Below, piece after piece: positions 4,702 through 5,867 of a DNA stretch of 5,867 nucleotides. The notes beneath the pieces were generated by a model, which did not search any database, was not told where the DNA came from, and was given only the letters and a program-made list of their open reading frames with translations. Source of the DNA: Chlamydiota bacterium (lineage in GTDB: Bacteria > Chlamydiota > Chlamydiia > Chlamydiales > Rhabdochlamydiaceae); the NCBI GenBank assembly GCA_013041585.1, contig JABEVM010000192.1, forward strand, positions 1-5,867, given 5' to 3'. Position 1 is the stretch's first letter. Each line of letters starts with the position of its first letter. The position numbers were made by a program, and so were the translations under genes.

Positions 4702-5298
4702 ATGTCCCTTTTATTTGCGATGTTCTCATTTTCTTTAGCGATGTCAATTTCTCCAGGGCCTGTGAACATGATTATTCTTTCATCGGGTGTTAATTATGGT
4801 GTAAAGAAAACAATCTCTTATGTGTCAGGAGCGACCATAGGCTTTATATTATTACTACTTTTTACGGGGTTTGTTTTTTTTGAGTTTATTAAAACCTATC
4901 CGTTTTTTCTGACATACCTGGCTATTGGGGGATCGTTATACATTATGTATATAGGTTACAAAATAGCCTTTTCAAAGCCTGAGATCGAAGTGAAAAAAAG
5001 GGCTGTCCCTAAATTTTACGAAGGCTTTTTACTTCAATGGTTAAATCCTAAGGCATGGATTGCTTGTGTATCGGGCGTTTCCCTTTTTTCTAGTTCAGAA
5101 AGCTATGGCCCGCTTTTAACATTTACCATTATATACTTTCTTGTTTGTTATGTTTCATTGGGTGTTTGGGCGGTTTTGGGAGCTAAAATATCTTTTTTAT
5201 TGAATAGTCATTTTCGTTTACGTCTCTTTAACCTTTCAATGGGGTTATTGTTGATAGTAACAGCGGGCTATTTATGCTACATGCATCTTACAACATAA
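4702..5298 (+). CDS. LysE/RhtB-family amino-acid exporter
   Basis: This is an inner-membrane translocator of 198 residues, within the usual 195-215. Known relatives export amino acids such as lysine, threonine or homoserine lactone, probably by proton antiport. Seen here are five to six hydrophobic segments. The first carries the family signature SISPGPVNMIILSSGVNYG (residues 12-30). The cytoplasmic loop ends in the conserved GFLLQWLNPKAWIACVSGV block (about 108-126), followed by three further hydrophobic stretches. AAGGA at 4688-4692 is nine bases before the ATG at 4702 but touches the ATG at 4693, so the later start is favoured (the longer form adds three residues, MLT). The substrate cannot be read from sequence. 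It is a single gene converging on the barrel gene with no base between the stop codons and no terminator between them. The gene is AT-rich. Confidence 0.92.
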   Translation: MSLLFAMFSFSLAMSISPGPVNMIILSSGVNYGVKKTISYVSGATIGFILLLLFTGFVFFEFIKTYPFFLTYLAIGGSLYIMYIGYKIAFSKPEIEVKKRAVPKFYEGFLLQWLNPKAWIACVSGVSLFSSSESYGPLLTFTIIYFLVCYVSLGVWAVLGAKISFLLNSHFRLRLFNLSMGLLLIVTAGYLCYMHLTT

Positions 5299-5817
5299 TC
5301 AAAACCGAACGTTATAGCTCATGTAGACAAAGTGTGTATGGTAAAGGGAATTATACTCAAAATCATAGCCAGCTTCTAAACCGTGCCTATCAAAGAGAGT
5401 CAGTAAGAGATCAATTCCGGCTAAAGCGATATTTCTTCCTGAGCGTGGTAGTTTTACTGAAAAGCCAAATTCTTGGAAGGTAAGAGGGGTGAAGTCTAGA
5501 GTGTATTTTTTGTCTAAAAATTCTCGCTGCCAGCCTAAATTTACAGCAGGGGAGAATTCTATATCACTATTTTTCCAAGTGTAGTCGAATCTTACCCCTA
5601 AGTTAGAGCGCAAAGATTTTACATTTTGTTTTGAAATTTTCATAGCATGCAGCGGATTGCCTTTTTCTTTAAAATCATTGATATGAAGATAGGCATACTG
5701 GATAGAAGCCATTGGGATCACTTGGAAGCCATTTGGTATTACACTATACCTGCTATTTCTAAATGCGTACTCAATACCAAGCAATGCTTGATGCATTGCT
5801 TGGTATTGAGTACGCAT
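5299..5817 (-). CDS. Autotransporter-type outer-membrane beta-barrel, C-terminal part only
   Basis: The sequence shows alternating polar/hydrophobic beta strands with aromatic girdle residues: Gly-rich turns, LGVRFDYTWKNSD (about 73-85), FSPAVNLGWQREF (88-100), and a final strand HFVYMSYNVRF ending in Phe. That C-terminus is the usual outer-membrane assembly signal recognised by the Bam complex. Only about 162 codons (5299-5787) are real barrel sequence, roughly the last half of a normal ~260-300 residue autotransporter domain. The first ten codons (5817-5788) arise from reading across the terminal inverted repeat and are not a genuine N-terminus; a stop lies directly before that ATG. There is no signal peptide and no passenger domain. 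The gene is therefore a 5'-truncated fragment, or a normal gene interrupted by a rearrangement or assembly break. Confidence 0.7.
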   Translation of the reverse strand: MRTQYQAMHQALLGIEYAFRNSRYSVIPNGFQVIPMASIQYAYLHINDFKEKGNPLHAMKISKQNVKSLRSNLGVRFDYTWKNSDIEFSPAVNLGWQREFLDKKYTLDFTPLTFQEFGFSVKLPRSGRNIALAGIDLLLTLFDRHGLEAGYDFEYNSLYHTHFVYMSYNVRF

Positions 5818-5867
5818 TTAGAAATAGAAGGTATAGTGTAATACCAAATGGCTTACAAGTGATCCCA
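5713..5867. repeat. Long inverted repeat ending the window, arms at least 75 bp, 5-base spacer
   Basis: Arms 5713-5787 and 5793-5867 are reverse complements with two mismatches in 75 positions (at 5725/5855 and 5752/5828), around TTGAT (5788-5792). The right arm runs to the last base, so the repeat may be longer than seen. Both arms encode the same stretch of beta-barrel protein in opposite directions. Each mismatch changes an amino acid (Ser to Arg, Phe to Leu in the right copy). Confidence 0.95.
5793..5867 (+). pseudogene. Second, inverted copy of the barrel segment, cut by window edge
   Basis: Frame starting at 5793 reads ALLGIEYAFRNRRYSVIPNG and continues LQVIP to the last base. It matches the minus-strand barrel protein at 5787-5713 except for two substitutions. 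Its continuation lies outside the window, so it could be a paralogous barrel gene, a fragment, or a chimeric artefact. Confidence 0.6.

Noticed and set aside
5788..5817. N-terminal MRTQYQAMHQ of the minus-strand barrel frame as a real start.
   Set aside because: These codons come from reading through the centre and opposite arm of the inverted repeat, with no ribosome site and no signal peptide; a stop precedes the ATG.
1..5867. CRISPR arrays, rRNA or tRNA genes.
   Set aside because: No regularly spaced direct repeats and no complete structural RNA gene were found on reading either strand.

Overview
The window looks like bacterial chromosome from a Gram-negative organism. The main clue is an outer-membrane autotransporter-type beta-barrel C-terminus ending in Phe. 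Base composition is uneven. The left third (xfp-ackA) is moderately GC-rich; a 60-base sample at 541-600 is about 53% GC. The middle and right parts are AT-rich; a sample at 3121-3180 is about 32% GC. This suggests a core metabolic operon beside accessory or acquired DNA. I cannot name the genus from the sequence alone.

Region 1 (1-2220, minus strand) is an ackA-xfp operon: a complete acetate kinase followed, after one base, by the N-terminal 339 codons of phosphoketolase, which runs off the left edge. Together they form a short fermentative route. Phosphoketolase cleaves xylulose-5-P and/or fructose-6-P to acetyl phosphate, and acetate kinase turns this into acetate plus ATP. The 222-base gap upstream (2221-2442) holds an RBS-adjacent perfect hairpin, a weak candidate promoter, and two back-to-back terminator-like hairpins. 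One of these, on the plus strand, has no obvious gene to terminate.

Region 2 (2443-4328) is the most interesting part: a compact, divergently arranged SOS-type cassette. On the minus strand lie dinD (DNA-damage-inducible protein D, very like the E. coli protein) and a translationally coupled 92-residue protein with a PD...ExK nuclease-like signature. On the plus strand lies a 202-residue LexA-like self-cleaving repressor with a Cys-Gly cleavage site and a Ser/Lys dyad. The roughly 150-base region between dinD and lexA has back-to-back promoters and, between their -35 elements, an 18-bp perfect inverted repeat plus a third half-site. These look like the repressor's own operator. The arrangement suggests that DNA damage triggers repressor self-cleavage and induces both arms. 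A perfect 30-bp palindrome lies inside dinD.

Region 3 (4282-5867) holds a broken minus-strand recombinase/transposase-like C-terminal fragment, a complete LysE/RhtB-family exporter preceded by overlapping inverted repeats, and the C-terminal part of an autotransporter barrel, convergent with the exporter and abutting it with no spacer. The right edge is a long near-perfect inverted duplication (arms of at least 75 bp, 5-base spacer, two mismatches). It places two slightly different copies of the barrel sequence head to head, which is either a real inverted duplication or an assembly/amplification artefact.
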